From: Hippophae tibetana
Lineage: Eukaryota > Streptophyta > Magnoliopsida > Rosales > Elaeagnaceae
Direction of reading: 5' to 3'
NCBI GenBank assembly: GCA_037013495.1
Contig: CM072810.1
Coordinates: 59,320,843-59,384,842 of the forward strand
Length of the DNA: 64,000 bases
The notes beneath the pieces were generated by a model. It was not told the origin of the DNA. It did not search any database and saw nothing but the letters and a program-made list of their open reading frames with translations. Shown piece after piece: positions 45,153 through 56,790 of this stretch. The stretch's first letter is position 1. Each line of letters begins with the position of its first letter. The position numbers and the translations under genes are program-made.

Positions 45153-46901
45153 TGATGAGTGCTCAAAAAGCACTAAAATAACCATGATTTTATGCACATT
45201 AATTGATTAAAAATATATATATATTTATATGTTTTATCATATATTTGTCTTTTTCGGAATCACGGGTATTTTTATTGTTTTTCAGGTATTTTGGCTTAAA
45301 AATGTAACTTAAAGACTCAAAGAGGAATACTTGAAGCAATACATCACAAATATATTAATAAATAAATGGGGAAATGTCAACAAATATGGAAAAATTGGAC
45401 AAAATGGGTCAAAAAGGAGAAAATTGCACCGCCGCGCCGAGCCCCGCGCGCGCCCAGTCCCAGTTCCGCGCGCGCCGCTGCCCATTTTGCCCCATTTTAG
45501 CACGTATCCGCCCTATGACGTCATGCTGACGTCATCAATGACCTCAGTAATTGCACTCCGCGTTTTCACAATTTTTTAACATTTTTTCACTCACTTTTTC
45601 TCCCCATCCTTACCTATAAATACCCCCTTATCTTCACTTCTAAACACACCTCAAAAAACACTTCTCTCTTCTTTCTTTCTCTCCATTTCTTAGTTTTTAG
45701 TTTTTTTAGTTTTTCTTAGTTTTTAGTTAATTTCTCTTAGTTTTAGAGTTCTTTCCTTTTGGGGAAGAACTAGTTATGTTTTTGTAATTTATTAGCTTTT
45801 TGATTCAATAAATGGGAGTGCAAATTCCGCTTGGAGGTTTTCCAGCAACGGGAATAGCATCGAAGTTCTGTAAGGATTTTATTTTCTTTACAGTTATTTT
45901 TTATGCTTTATTCTTACATGTTATATTTAATTTGTCTGTGATTAAATTTAACTCTGCTGGCTGTTTATAATCATGATATAATAATTACGTTGTTATGCTT
46001 GCGAAATGTTAAATAGGTAAAAATCTCTAAAATGAATTGATTTTATTTTTATTCAAGATTTTATATTAAGAATGTTAGAGGGAAATATATTATTTTTCAT
46101 TACAAACTTAAATCTGAAAATTAGATTTTAAGGTTTAGTTAGCTGGTCTGATTTAGAGTAGTGCTCTTTTATTTGTTGGTACAATCGCTCGGTAGTTAGA
46201 GTGAAGCTCTATTTCAAAAGTTTTTATAAGAATTATTATCTGAAAATGTATTGACAACATGTTTTCAGTAGTGGTTTTAAAACTTGAAAGTTAGTACTCG
46301 GATAACTAAATTCTTAGGTTTAATTTGGACACCTTGAATAAAGTTTAAACTGTCTAACCCCACCAAAGGTGGCATTTAAATGGTTCATTTTCAATCTCTT
46401 AGAAAAAGGAATTAATTTAATTAACCAAATTAGTTATCAACCCCACCCATAGGTGTTAATTGATTTGTTTAGTTAACAAAGAATATCTAACCCCACCAAA
46501 GGTGGTATTCATATAAAAAAGTGAGAATCAATAAAATATTAATTTATATCTTTAATAACCTAGATAATATGAGCAAGCATAATTAACTTAGTTATTATAT
46601 CCATAAATACTCCACCATTATAAATGATAAAATTTGCATAAATATTTATTGAATCTATGTTTATTTTTATGTAAGTAGATTAAAAACACAAAACCCAAAA
46701 TATCGTGACAGGATATTTAGGATTTAATTTCGTTTTTAAAAGTTTGAATAATAAATTAAAAACCACATATATTTCTTCCTTAGATCGACCTTGGGAGTAT
46801 ACTTATCGTTTTCTTCGAAATGATTCGTGCACTTGCGAGAGTTTTATAAATATAAAACCAAAGTATTGGCAAGAATCGGCGATGCCGGTTTTCACTCATC
46901 A
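45153..46901 (+). mobile_element. Complete 3' LTR of the nested element (1749 bases)
   Basis: Starts TGATGAGTGC after a polypurine tract (GGTTGGGGGTTG, 45141-45152) and ends CACTCATCA, with perfect seven-base inverted ends. It contains a CG-dense stretch (45420-45490), a TATA-like CTATAAATACCCCC at about 45615, and three copies of a small CCACC-AAA-GGTGG palindrome region (46355-46510). The minus-strand copy at 58094-59980 shares this order. ORFs inside it are incidental. Confidence 0.92.
45611..45628 (+). promoter_or_regulatory. TATA-like element of the LTR promoter
   Basis: CCTATAAATACCCCC follows the CG-dense region and precedes a CT-rich leader (CTTCTCTCTTCTTTCTTTC), the arrangement of a plant LTR promoter. 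The same sequence is at about 59487-59501 in the inverted copy. Activity is not shown by sequence. Confidence 0.6.
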
Positions 46902-46906
46902 ACATC

Positions 46907-48179
46907 CCACAAAGATGACAAAGCACCATAGAAAGAGACAATTGATTACCAACATGTCAAGAAAAGTCACCCAGGACACTTCTCCCTAAGAGGCCATAAA
47001 GTCTAGTCCTATATCCTTCCAGGTTGTGCCATAATATGTGTCCTTCCAAATAATAGATGCCTATTATGATGCATCTCAGTGCATCCCTCTTTATCAAATA
47101 CCTCCCTAAAAGTTTAACCATGTGTTTATTTGAGCAAAGTCCAAGCACAAATCAAGTGCATAATTTATTAAGTAAACTAGAATACTATACCTACCATAAT
47201 TTGAAGTGGTCAATATATGATTCCCCACTTTATGGACTTCTCAAAAGTGTCTAGCCTTTTGTACATCGACATCTTCAACATGAAATAAGAGTGCATAAAT
47301 TAGAAAAAGGATTATAAAGAAAATTCCAAATGTAAGATAATTGGAGTACCTATGAGAACAATATCAGATCTCCCCATACTTACACAAATCCTTTTGGAAA
47401 GAAGGAAACCATGTTATCAACAAATCCTTTTAGGATCCTAGAACTGTATTCACAAATATAACTAAAAATATTGCATCGCTCAAAAGAACCAAACTTATCT
47501 TTGGAACTTTACCAACCAAAGGTGTGCCAAATAGAATGTGGCTGGCCAAGGTACTTCTATCTAGATGATCGCTGACCAAGAATGGACCAATCATGACATC
47601 GTCAACCAAACATGCCAACTAGGGTTTGACTCATTACACCTTCATCTTGTCTCCACTTAGTCACTACACCATGCGGACCCCCTTAGTCTATCTCTATCCC
47701 GACACACACCTATGGTTGAAAGATCCACCCTTGGTAGCAGGAAGTACAATTTCCAATTTCTTAGAGGATGTAATGTAGTTAAGGATGAGACGTTAGAGGC
47801 TCAGACAAGTCCTCTCACTCACACATTTTCTACTCAAACCTGTAGAATTTGGTAGGCATAATCGAAAATACATAAGGTAAAAGACACCATATAACCCCAT
47901 GATTGACTTCATAAGTGCCAACGTTGACTTCTACATAACTCCCTAGTCAAGAGTTCGATTGAAAATCAAAAAATACCACCAACTATAGAAAGTCACTGCA
48001 TACATTATGAATGGTCAAGAGTGGAACAAAGTATCTTGTCTGGATAGGTAAAATATCACATGAAAATGAACCCAATGTTATTAGTATGACTAAAAAGGTC
48101 TTGAATATAGATATTAACAAAACTAAAATCAAACCTTCTCACCTATTTGATTAATGATGAGAAGACTTAGGGGATAATT
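46907..48179 (+). mobile_element. Continuation of the Tat-like element interior
   Basis: After the ACATC duplication, non-coding DNA of similar composition continues to a purine-rich AGAAGACTTAGGGG (48160-48174), a likely polypurine tract just before the 3' LTR start at 48180. No coding sequence is recognised; short frames of about 60 codons are not supported. Confidence 0.5.
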
Positions 48180-48235
48180 TGGGTGTAATTTAGTATATCT
48201 CATGTGGCAATTAGATCAATAAAACATGACCATGC
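48180..48235 (+). mobile_element. Truncated 3' LTR of the Tat-like element
   Basis: TGGGTGTAATTTAGTATATC repeats the start of the LTR at 39142. The match fades within about 60 bases. It closes the host element that contains the nested 42403-46901 insertion. Confidence 0.55.
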
Positions 48236-49167
48236 AAATGTTAAATTGATGAAAGCATAAAAGAATCCTAAGCATAGAGAAACTCTATAAACATAAAAAT
48301 TAGGAAAGAAATTGCATAAATTAGTACGAAATAAAGAGGTATAGTTTTTGTGTGCTCTTGAGTTATGTGGTGAAGAGACAATATGATATAAGTAATCTTT
48401 ATATAATGTTTAACAATGAGAAATCTAAATGATGTATTTGTGGAAATGGTGGTAATATCTAAGACAATACAAACAAATGAAAATAGGGTGAAAGATCGAT
48501 TTTATCTCTTTACTTATGCAAAATGTGTTATTTAATCTCTAAGTTAGAAAATGTGTTATTTAATTCTTTGTTTTAAAAAGTACCAAAAAAAGATATTTAA
48601 TAATTTTAAAATTATTTTATATTAAAAAAATCATCAATAGTATCACTTATTATTTTACTTTTCACTATATAAAATTACCTAATTATTTCCTTTAAAAACT
48701 TATCAATAAAATATTTATTAATACTATTAAAAGTTCTTATGTGGCTCTCTTTTATAAATAAAATGACTAATGTACACCTTTTTTTACAAAATAAAAAGAC
48801 TAGTGAACACATTTCTTAATTTATATGACTAAATAATACTTTTATTCAAAGTAAAATGATCTTCTATCCCTAAAAACTTTAGTTGCAATTGATCAATAAA
48901 AGGTTTAACTATTTTTTGATATCATAACTAAATAATATGAAAAAATTAAGTAACATTTTTCATATGTTAATTATTATATAAATACGATATAATTAATGTT
49001 ATAACATAACACAAATACAACTTATCCTATTGCTATCCCCAATTAATAGGACTAAAAACCTTTCAAAATATCCAAGTGATTTACTAAGGAAAGAAATCTA
49101 CTTGAAATAAAGTACATCATCAAAATAAGAATTATAATAAAAATCAAAACGATACATTCTTAAACTT
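48236..49167. other. AT-rich DNA, nothing recognised
   Basis: No gene, RNA or repeat was recognised between the truncated LTR and the ~1 kb repeat. Composition is strongly AT-biased. Confidence 0.5.
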
Positions 49168-50385
49168 ATTTACCTTTAAACTTATTTTTATGTATGTTAT
49201 CAAGTCTATCAAGAAAAGTCAAATAAATACTCAAGTTTTAAATAATTGTATTTCAGGTATATCTTTAATAACTATGATACATAAGATTACATTTATGCAT
49301 TTAATAACATATGTTCATACATTTGAAATTATTTTTAGTGTTAAAATATTTATTTAAACTTGAATCAATTTATGAAATTATTAATTAAATATTTTTAAAA
49401 TGTGTTTTAAAAAATGATTTTTTATAGTATTAAGGTTTTTAATGAGCTTTAAAAAATTAAGTCTAAAATATATTTAACCCTAATATTACTAGGTATTATT
49501 ATTATGTATATATATATAGATACATTAAGGTTAAATGGGTGACTAAATAGAAGAAAAATACGTACCGTTGCAAATTATTGAATATTTGTTGTTTACTGTC
49601 AAAATAAAAAAAAAGTTAATAAGGTTATTTATATTCATATTCATTAGCATGAATCAATGTTATTATATATATATATATAGATATATATAGTAGCGACTAC
49701 GATAGCGAAAAAAGAAATTGAGGCATAAAGAAAATTGATATCATATTAAAAGTATTTATTAATAAATTTAATTTATATTTTTATTTCTATATAGCTTCTT
49801 TTTTATTATATTTTTACATGTTTAGATTAAATAATTTTATGTATAATCCTAATGATTTGATTTGATTATTAAATTTCAAAGAAGTTATTAATCTTTTTGC
49901 TCTAGAATTTTCTAGTTGATTTAATTTAAGTGACATATGTTTTGAATCATCTAATTAGAATTATTCATTATTAAATCTATTCTAGAACACATACATGCAC
50001 TTGTATTTTTGTGCTAACTCTTTTTGTAATTGATTCGTAAACGTATATGATTAGCGGAGAGCTTATTATTTTGTTGGTCTAGAAACTGCTTACGCTAATA
50101 TTAGAAACTGTAAAAATAGAGCATGGGCTCATAAGTAAAGTATATTGGGACAATATCCTAGACAGGGTAGCATAAGACCGAGTTTGTACTTGAACATTTG
50201 ATTTTTATAGTAGAAAGTTAGGTGGTTCGATGGACCGATGGTTTTCCCCTTAGGTTATGATTATGGTCTACGTTGTTTTCATCTAAAAATATCGTGTGTA
50301 ATTATTTTATTTCTGCAATTTATTTTTACACGTGATTGCATGATTGACCGCTTTGTTTAGGTTATTAAGCTATAAATTGATAAAA
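49168..50385 (+). mobile_element. ~1.2 kb repeat, inverted second copy
   Basis: Matches the reverse complement of 1562-2518, including TATCAAGTCTATCAAGAAAAG (20 of 21 bases cited), ACTTGAACATTTGATTTTTA, GTAGAAAGTTAGGTGG and AAATATCGTGTGT. It has no coding sequence. The better-preserved GTTGTTTTCATCTAAAAATA region just before GCGTGTGTAA-like sequence resembles the end of a copia LTR, so a solo LTR is plausible. (TA)n runs occur at about 49660-49690. Confidence 0.7.
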
Positions 50386-50519
50386 AAAAATTAAAAATAA
50401 CATATTCATCCCCTGTAGGTTAATTAGGTCCATATCTTATAAACTTTCAGTCATAATCACCAATGCAACAAATAAGGGATAAAATATTGAGGATATTGGG
50501 TTTTTTAGGTCTTACAATT

Positions 50520-50960
50520 ACTTGATTTATATAGTTTAGTCTTGTAATTTTTTAAGTAAGTTGTATTAGTCTTGTAATTTAAAAGTATGATCAGTTAAGT
50601 CAAAATTTTAAAAAAATTGTGATTTTTTATTAGAATTGTATATCTTATCAATAAAAAATTAAAAAACCCCCACATAAAGCCTGCATAACGTCCTTCCTCT
50701 CTTTCCCTCTTTCCTAGTCATTTTTTCTCTCTTACTCTTTTTCTCAATTTTATTTTTTATTTTTTATTAATAAAATAAGGATGAGAGAAGAAGAAAGAGA
50801 AAAAAAATGAGAGAGAGAGAAAGAGTAGGGTGGGAGGAGATGAAGCTCTTTGCAATTTATTTATTAATAAAATATATAGTTTTCATTTTATTCTTGAAAA
50901 ATCTCAATTTTTTTAAATTTTGATTTAATTTATCACACTTTTAAATTACAAGACTTTTGA
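50520..50960. mobile_element. MITE-like inverted-repeat element
   Basis: TAGTCTTGTAATTTAAAAGT on the left reappears in reverse complement near 50940-50960 (AAAAGTCTTGTAATTT). The similarity runs inward about 100 bases (AAGTCAAAATTTTAAAAAAA on the left) and through CTCTCTTTCCCTC versus GAGAGAGAAAGAG near the middle. It has no coding capacity. It ends about 10 bases before the Tat LTR. Confidence 0.65.
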
Positions 50961-50969
50961 TATTAAATG

Positions 50970-51328
50970 TGTAACATGTATACAACCTAATAAATGTTAG
51001 TACCTCACTATACTACAATAAGGTTACAAGGATGATGGCTTAACAATGGTTTAGACCCGACGAGCTCAATAAAGCATATTGTGTAACCAATTAGAATATC
51101 TCATTATTGGACTTCGAGGTCTTAGATATCGAGATATGGTGGAATTATAAGGTTTCAATGTGACCTCGATCCTCACCCTATGTTGACGACATGAGAAATA
51201 TACTTGAGAACCTAGAACAATCTGTATATAACAATCTACCTATGTAAACGCCTATGACAACCTATCAAATTTCTCACTTCTCTCTAAAATCACTAAAATC
51301 CTTAACATAAATAATTCTCTCTAAACAA
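50970..51328 (+). mobile_element. 5' LTR of the Tat/Ogre-lineage element
   Basis: About 360 bases starting TGTAACA. Blocks recur as direct repeats at 61915-62211: GATGATGGCTTAACAATGG, GAGGTCTTAGATATCGAGA, TCCTCACCCTATGTTGACGA and TGTAAACGCCTATGA. It is followed at once by a Tat-type primer site. The 3' LTR lacks the last ~70 bases, so the exact LTR end is set by the primer site. Confidence 0.85.
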
Positions 51329-51329
51329 T

Positions 51330-51349
51330 TGGTGCTGTCTGTGGGAACT
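51330..51349 (+). other. Primer binding site of the Tat/Ogre element
   Basis: TGGTGCTGTCTGTGGGAAC is a near-standard Tat-lineage primer site (usual form TGGCGCCGTCTGTGGGAA). It fixes plus-strand orientation. Confidence 0.75.
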
Positions 51350-51626
51350 TAAATCTTTCTAGTCCATAGATAGCATTTGAGACCATATCATATCATTAAG
51401 AGAATTGACTTGTGTATTTGGGATTCATATGTCGTTAAATGGATTGTCCACCTATAATTGAAAAATAGATAGAAAGCTTTGTCCCTTTGGCTCATAATTT
51501 GACCTTAACAATAGGGCACCTCTTTCCTCCCCCTTCAGCTCATTGCCAAGTTGCAACCTGAGGACCGCTTTAGATAGCAAAAATCAAGTTTTGACCCTTC
51601 GTAATGTGAACGGACCCACATAAGCA

Positions 51627-52860
51627 ATGCAACATTTAGGTACCTCACCAAATTGTAGTTCAGAAAATGCTCTGTTTGAAAGAGATGCAATGATGAAAGG
51701 AATTCAAAGACAAATAAAAGAACTACCACAGGCTTTTATAGAATGTCAAAAGAAGAACAATAAGTTGAGATCCCGATTAGAACAAGATGTGTGTTCGGAA
51801 ATAGATAGTTCATTTTACACACCTAGTCCCCAGATATTAAGTCAACCCTTTAGAAAGGAACATGTATCCCGTGCCTATAATCCTCACCAACGAAAAGATG
51901 TTGAACAATATCCCCAAATGGCTTTTGATCCCCATTTCATTACTGGAATCTCTCAGGTGAATTGTCTAACTCATGAGTCTACAATTTAACCAGTATCCAC
52001 CCCAATTCATCTTTATGACTCGAGTGATGTATTGGACAAAAAATTAAAAGAGATGGAAGAAAAGATGTGGACAAGAGTGAACGATTAGCTCAAAAGGTAG
52101 GGAAAATCAAAGCCATGGAGTGACATTGAAACTTTTTACAATCAATTATCAACATCACCTTTCTCAGATGTTATTAAATCAATATTGCCTCCCCCGAAGT
52201 TCAATGCTCACATGTGTCCTACATATAAAGGAATCAAAGATCCGGTGGCACACGTTCTCCAGTTCAAAATGGCCATGGAAGCCGTGAGCCTCTCAAAAAA
52301 CAAGTGAGAAAATTTGTATTGTAAACTATTCCTAGACACTTTCCAAGGATTGGCACAACAATGGTTCATGGAGTTACCTCCTGAAAGTATTACTAGCTTT
52401 AACGCTCTAGTCAAAGTATTTGTTACTAATTACTCTTGTAATAAACCAATCAAGAAGGAATCTCACCACTTATTCTCAATAATTAAAGAGGAAGACGAGA
52501 CGATCGAGGCTTACATGAGGAGATTTAAAATAGAGAAAATGGAAATTAATCAATGTCTTGATTTCATAGATATCAAAGCCTTTCGAAAGGGAATTAAGTG
52601 TGATACTGTACTCTTTATCGAGTTGGAAAAAAATACCTCTCACTTTTTAGATGCCATTTATGAAGAGACTCAAAAGTTTGTAAATATAGAAAGAGAAATG
52701 AGATCCAACAAAGGGCTAGCCAACATAAATGCGAATAGGCCTACCCTTAATAGGAGAGAAGAGAACAAAAGGCCTATTGGAGATAAGCTTTCAAATTTTC
52801 CCAATTTTAAACCCACCATTACGCCAAGAAGAAACTCAAGGAATTAGGGCTATGCTTTAT
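51627..52860 (+). pseudogene. Tat-lineage gag (broken)
   Basis: Gypsy Gag of the Tat/Ogre group. Readable blocks are MCPTYKGIKDPVAHVLQFK (about 52209), a stop TGA at 52303, YCKLFLDTFQGLAQQWF, ELPPESITSFNALVKVF, FSIIKEEDETIEAYMRRFK and the tail with RREENKRPIGDK. The N-terminal part (51627-51989) is charged and Gln-rich, without a clear domain. Stops and shifts prevent full translation. Confidence 0.85.
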
Positions 52861-52989
52861 CTCCTTTTAGAGAATCCCCTCTACGAGTTACGTTGGTAGA
52901 GGTAATACACCGAACGGAATGCCTTAACAACGTCAATTGGCCTTCTGTTATGAGAGCTCTACTCAGAAACCCTAACAAGTATTGTGCGT

Positions 52990-53530
52990 TCCATAAAGAC
53001 ATATGACATTGGACCCAAGATTGTTGGTATCTCAAGTGGGAGATTGAGCATTTACTTTCAGAAGGGTATCTAAGGGATATTGTCGACAAAACCAAAAGTC
53101 CTCAAGAAGAAAATCAAAGAGGCAACAATTCTAATCAAAGGGTCAAGATGCCCATTAACCCATTTCATAGGGAAGCAAGGAGGACTCATCTTGCTCCTTT
53201 AGAGGATGTGAGAATAGTGCACACTATTCGAATATGCTCAAGAGGCTCGAGATATAGGACAACTGGTCTATAGTTTGAGACCAGAAGGGCCCATTTATCC
53301 TATCACCTTTGAAGACAGAGAGTGCCTACCTCCCCATGATGACCCTTTAGTTATCACTGTAAAAATTTCCCATTATAAAGTAGGTCGAATACTAGTTGAC
53401 AACGGTAGTTCATCTAACCTATGGTACAATTTAACCAGTATCCACCCCTACGTCTTACAATGGAATTTTGGGTTGCCCATGGATACACAAGATGAGTGTA
53501 ATTCCTTCGAAATATCATCAACTTATTAAA
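52990..53530 (+). pseudogene. Tat-lineage zinc/protease region
   Basis: After gag, KYCAFHKDI-like residues (CxFHxxxGH type) appear near 52980, and the protease is read from 53275: FEDRECLPPHDDPLVI, then RILVDNGSSSNLWY. The active-site block is VDxGSSxNxLW in the family; here it is DNGSS, with the catalytic Asp kept. The frame stops at 53527. Confidence 0.75.
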
Positions 53531-53667
53531 TACCCTATTGTGTTAAGGGATAAAGGAAATTAAGGGAGAACAAGATATGGCACAAATGTGCTACTATAAA
53601 GAATGCATTACCTTAATCCTTAAAATAGCAATTAAAGGAAAAATACCATTTTGATGAGACTAAAATA

Positions 53668-54690
53668 ATGCCGACAGGGGAACATATTACAACGGAAGTC
53701 CATGATAAGTATGACGTGATTCATATAGAGGAAGTGGGGAATGATCAATCTATAAAGGTCAATTCTAGATTACCTTCATCATTAAAAGCCACTCTCATTG
53801 ATTTTTTGAAGCCTAATGTGGATCGGTTAGCTTGGAAACCCGAGGACATGCCCGATATTGAACCAAGTATCAATTATTATAAATTATTCCTAAATCACAC
53901 CAAGAAGTTGGTCCAACAAAGAAAGTGGAGATTCACTAGAGACAAAAATGAGATCATCAAAAGGAAGATCAATTCCTTGAAAAGTGTAGGATAGGTTTGA
54001 GAGGTCATGTACCTGACATAGTTGTCAAATGTCGTGTTAGTAAACAAATTGGAAGGTGAACATAGAATGTGCATGGATTTCACCAATTTAAATAGGGCGA
54101 CACTAAAGTATTGCTTCCCTTTGCCTAATATTGACCAATTGGTATATGCAATAGTTGGTTTTGAATCAATGAGCTTTATGGATTCTTATTTGGACTATCA
54201 TCAAATCCAAATGCATTCCAGAGATGAAGAAAAAATGGCGTTCATCTCGAATGAAGGAACATTTTGTTACACATGGATGTTGTTCAGTTTGATAGATTTC
54301 GATGCTACCTATCAAAGAATGATGAACAAGATATTCCAAGATCAAATCGATCAGAACATAGAGGTATATGTTGATGACATGATGGTCAAAACCAAATGTG
54401 CTAAAGATCATGTCTTCGATCTTAAAGAGGTGTTTTCCATAATTTGAAATTACAAAATGCGTCTCAACCCAAAGAAATGTATATTTGGGGTTGTCTCGGG
54501 AAATTTCTTGGGATACTTAGTGTTATCTAGAGGAATAGAAGCCAACCCTGATAAAATCTATGCTTTGGTCAATATGAAGTCTCCTTGCTATCTTAAGGAG
54601 GTACAACAGTTGAATGGACGTATCGTAGCTCTAAGTCATTTCATTTCTAAGTGTATCAAAAAATGTTTGCCATTTTTTCGGTTGTGAAAA
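53668..54690 (+). pseudogene. Tat-lineage reverse transcriptase (broken)
   Basis: In order: DFLKPNVDRLAWKPEDMP, RKWRFTRDKNEIIKRKI; after a shift, MCMDFTNLNRAT, CFPLPNIDQLV, MSFMDSYLDYHQIQM, FCYTWMLFSL; the catalytic YVDDMMVK at about 54367; RLNPKKCIFGV; NPDKIYALVNMKSP and LNGRIVALSHFISK. Stops at 53992 and 54445 break it. The palm YVDD is intact. Confidence 0.9.
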
Positions 54691-55152
54691 AAAAAACACA
54701 GAATACCTCTCGAATAGTGAATGCGAACAAGCTTTTCATTCCATTAAAGATTATTTGGGGAAAGAACCTCTCTTGGCTAATCCTATGATAGGAGAATATT
54801 TTTATACGTACATGTTCTTCATGGACAAAGTTGTTAGTGCCGTATTGATGGTCGATAGAGAGGGAACCCAACATCCAATGTATTATGTGAGTCACTTGTT
54901 GATAGAGGCATAATAATGATATCCTCCTATGGAAATAAGAATGATGGCATGCAAAATAAGGCATTAATTCGGCTCCCACAGAGTAATGGTCCTTACCTCA
55001 TACCCCTTCAAAACATTTTGGGTAAACCAGATCAATTTGGCCGTCTTTCTCAAATAGCCATTAAGTTAAGCAAATTTGAGATACATTATAAGCCTCTAGA
55101 GGTTATCAAAGGAGAAGCTCTCACAGATTTTGTCATTGAATGGACACAATAG
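54690..55152 (+). pseudogene. Tat-lineage first RNase H region
   Basis: Decayed sequence corresponding to the RNase H next to reverse transcriptase: SECEQAFHSIKDYLG-type residues, PMYYVSHLL near 54880, then in a separate frame GRLSQIAIKLSKFEIHYKPL and GEALTDFVIEWT ending in a TAG at 55150. Catalytic residues are not all visible because of frameshifts. Confidence 0.75.
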
Positions 55153-55229
55153 CATACACAAGATTGTACACCCATACATATGGTAGTAGAACCAACTTCC
55201 ATGGGAGAAGCACCTCCCTCTGAGTCAAA

Positions 55230-55620
55230 GTTATGAAGGGTGTATGTAGATGGAGCAAGAAGTTCATGAGGAACGGGAGTTGGAATCAAAATATTCACCT
55301 CAATGGGAGGTTTAATATAACAGTGCCTTCGTATCACTTTTCAAGCAACCAACAATGTTGCTAATTATGAGACTCTACTCTTGGTGTTGTAACAATTAAT
55401 AACCCTTGGAGCTAAAAGGGTGTTGATCCATAGTGATTCACGATTGGTAGTAAATCAAGTAAACAATGATTTTAAAGTTAAGGAAGAAAGAGTGAAACTT
55501 TATGTGCAGGAGGTGAAGAAAGAAAAAGAAGCATTTGAAACTTTCGAGATCAAGCAAATTCCTTGAGGAGGAAACTCCCATGCTGATTCCTTGGCTACAT
55601 TGGCATTTGCGTTGAATTCA
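55230..55620 (+). pseudogene. Second RNase H region (Tat/Ogre hallmark)
   Basis: A further RNase H follows the first: VYVDGARSS (TGA) GTGVGIKI, then TNNVANYETLL, KRVLIHSDSRLVVNQVN, EIKQIP (TGA) and NSHADSLATLAFA. Asp, Glu-equivalent, Asp and the C-terminal Asp positions are present except that the expected Glu of NEAEYE is changed to ANYE-like sequence. Two in-frame TGA codons sit at normal Arg (CGA) positions. Having two RNase H domains is typical of the Tat/Ogre lineage. Confidence 0.82.
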
Positions 55621-55679
55621 AATTTGACAAGAGTAATCTCGGTATCTTGTTTGTTTAGTCTTAGTATTGGCACGGGTGA

Positions 55680-56790
55680 AGTGAAAGACCAAACTTATTC
55701 AGATGTCATTTCTACGATTCATCTTTCTTGGTTGAATCCATATTTAGAATACCTTGACAACTGTATTCTCCCAGAAGACAAGCACTTAGCTTGCAAGCTC
55801 ACAACGAAAGCAAAAAACTACATTGTTATCCAAGGGATATTATATCGAAAGAACTATGGTGGCCCGTGGCTAAAATTCTTACCCACGATAGAAGCTCCAA
55901 TGTTGCTGAGCAATTTACATTATGGCCAATGGGGAGCTTATTTCGGGGGAAAAATCTTTCACAGAGAATTATTCAACAAGGTTATTATTAGTTTACCCTT
56001 CTCAAAGATTTCATCTCTTATGTAAAAATGTGTGATAGGTGTCAAAGACATGTCAATATGCCATATCGACCAGGTATTGACTTGAAATCCATTGTTAGCC
56101 CATAGTCATTTGAGAAATAAGGTTTAGATATTGTTAGACCATTGCCTATCACTCCAGGCCAAAGAAAATTCCTCATCGTGGCGACTAATTATTTATCTAA
56201 ATGGATAGAGGTTGAACCTTTAGCGTGAATTCAAGAAATGGACATGGAGAGATTCATATGGCTTAACATCATATGTGGATATGGGTTACCTCGTGAACTA
56301 GTTTTCAATAATGGTAGATTGTTCATAAGACAAAGACTAATATCTTTTTGCAATGAAAAGAGCTTCAAATTATCTCATTCCACCCCTTACAGACCACATG
56401 CAAATAGCCAAGATGAATCATCTAACAAGACACTCATAAACATATTATGGAAGTGTTTAAAGGGAACCAAAGGTAAATAGGTTAATGAATTACCCAATAT
56501 TCTTTAGGCCACAAGAACTACCCCCATAATATCAACGGGAGAGAATCATTTATCCCTCATTTTTGGCACCAAAGTAGTCATACCCCTTGAGATACAAGAA
56601 CCTACCGTCAGATCCAATATCACACAAGATGATAACGATCATTTAAGGCATGAAGACCTTCTATTAGATGAAGAGAAATGGGAAGAAGCCTTGATATGAC
56701 TTGAGTCATAAAAAAGAGAACTCCAAAAGACATATAACAAGTTCGTTAAGCATAAGAGTTTCAGTATAAGGGAGTGAGATGCGAAATACA
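55680..56790 (+). pseudogene. Tat-lineage integrase (broken, catalytic Asp changed)
   Basis: Zinc-binding segment LHYGQWGAYFG (one His), CDRCQRH at about 56036; core GLDIV, NYLSKWIEVEPL; then FNNGRLFIRQ where SDNGRxF is usual, so the second catalytic Asp is Asn; STPYRPHANSQDESSNKTL retains the Glu. The C-terminal TGENHLSLIFGTKVVIPLEI and LLLDEEKWEEAL follow. Several stops interrupt it. Confidence 0.87.

Larger units (their letters stand above)
42403..46901 (+). mobile_element. Nested gypsy element (Athila-type), no gag-pol, TSD ACATC
   Basis: Bounded by TGATGAG at 42403 and CTCATCA at 46901, and flanked on both sides by ACATC (42398-42402 and 46902-46906), a perfect five-base target-site duplication. 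The left end (42403 to about 42690) matches the first ~290 bases of the complete LTR at 45153. The interior carries the Athila-type 3' signatures AAGCGCTGGATGGGAGGCAA and ATTGAGGACAATGTAAGTTC. No gag or pol is seen. The rest of the 5' LTR and most coding sequence have been lost. Confidence 0.85.
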
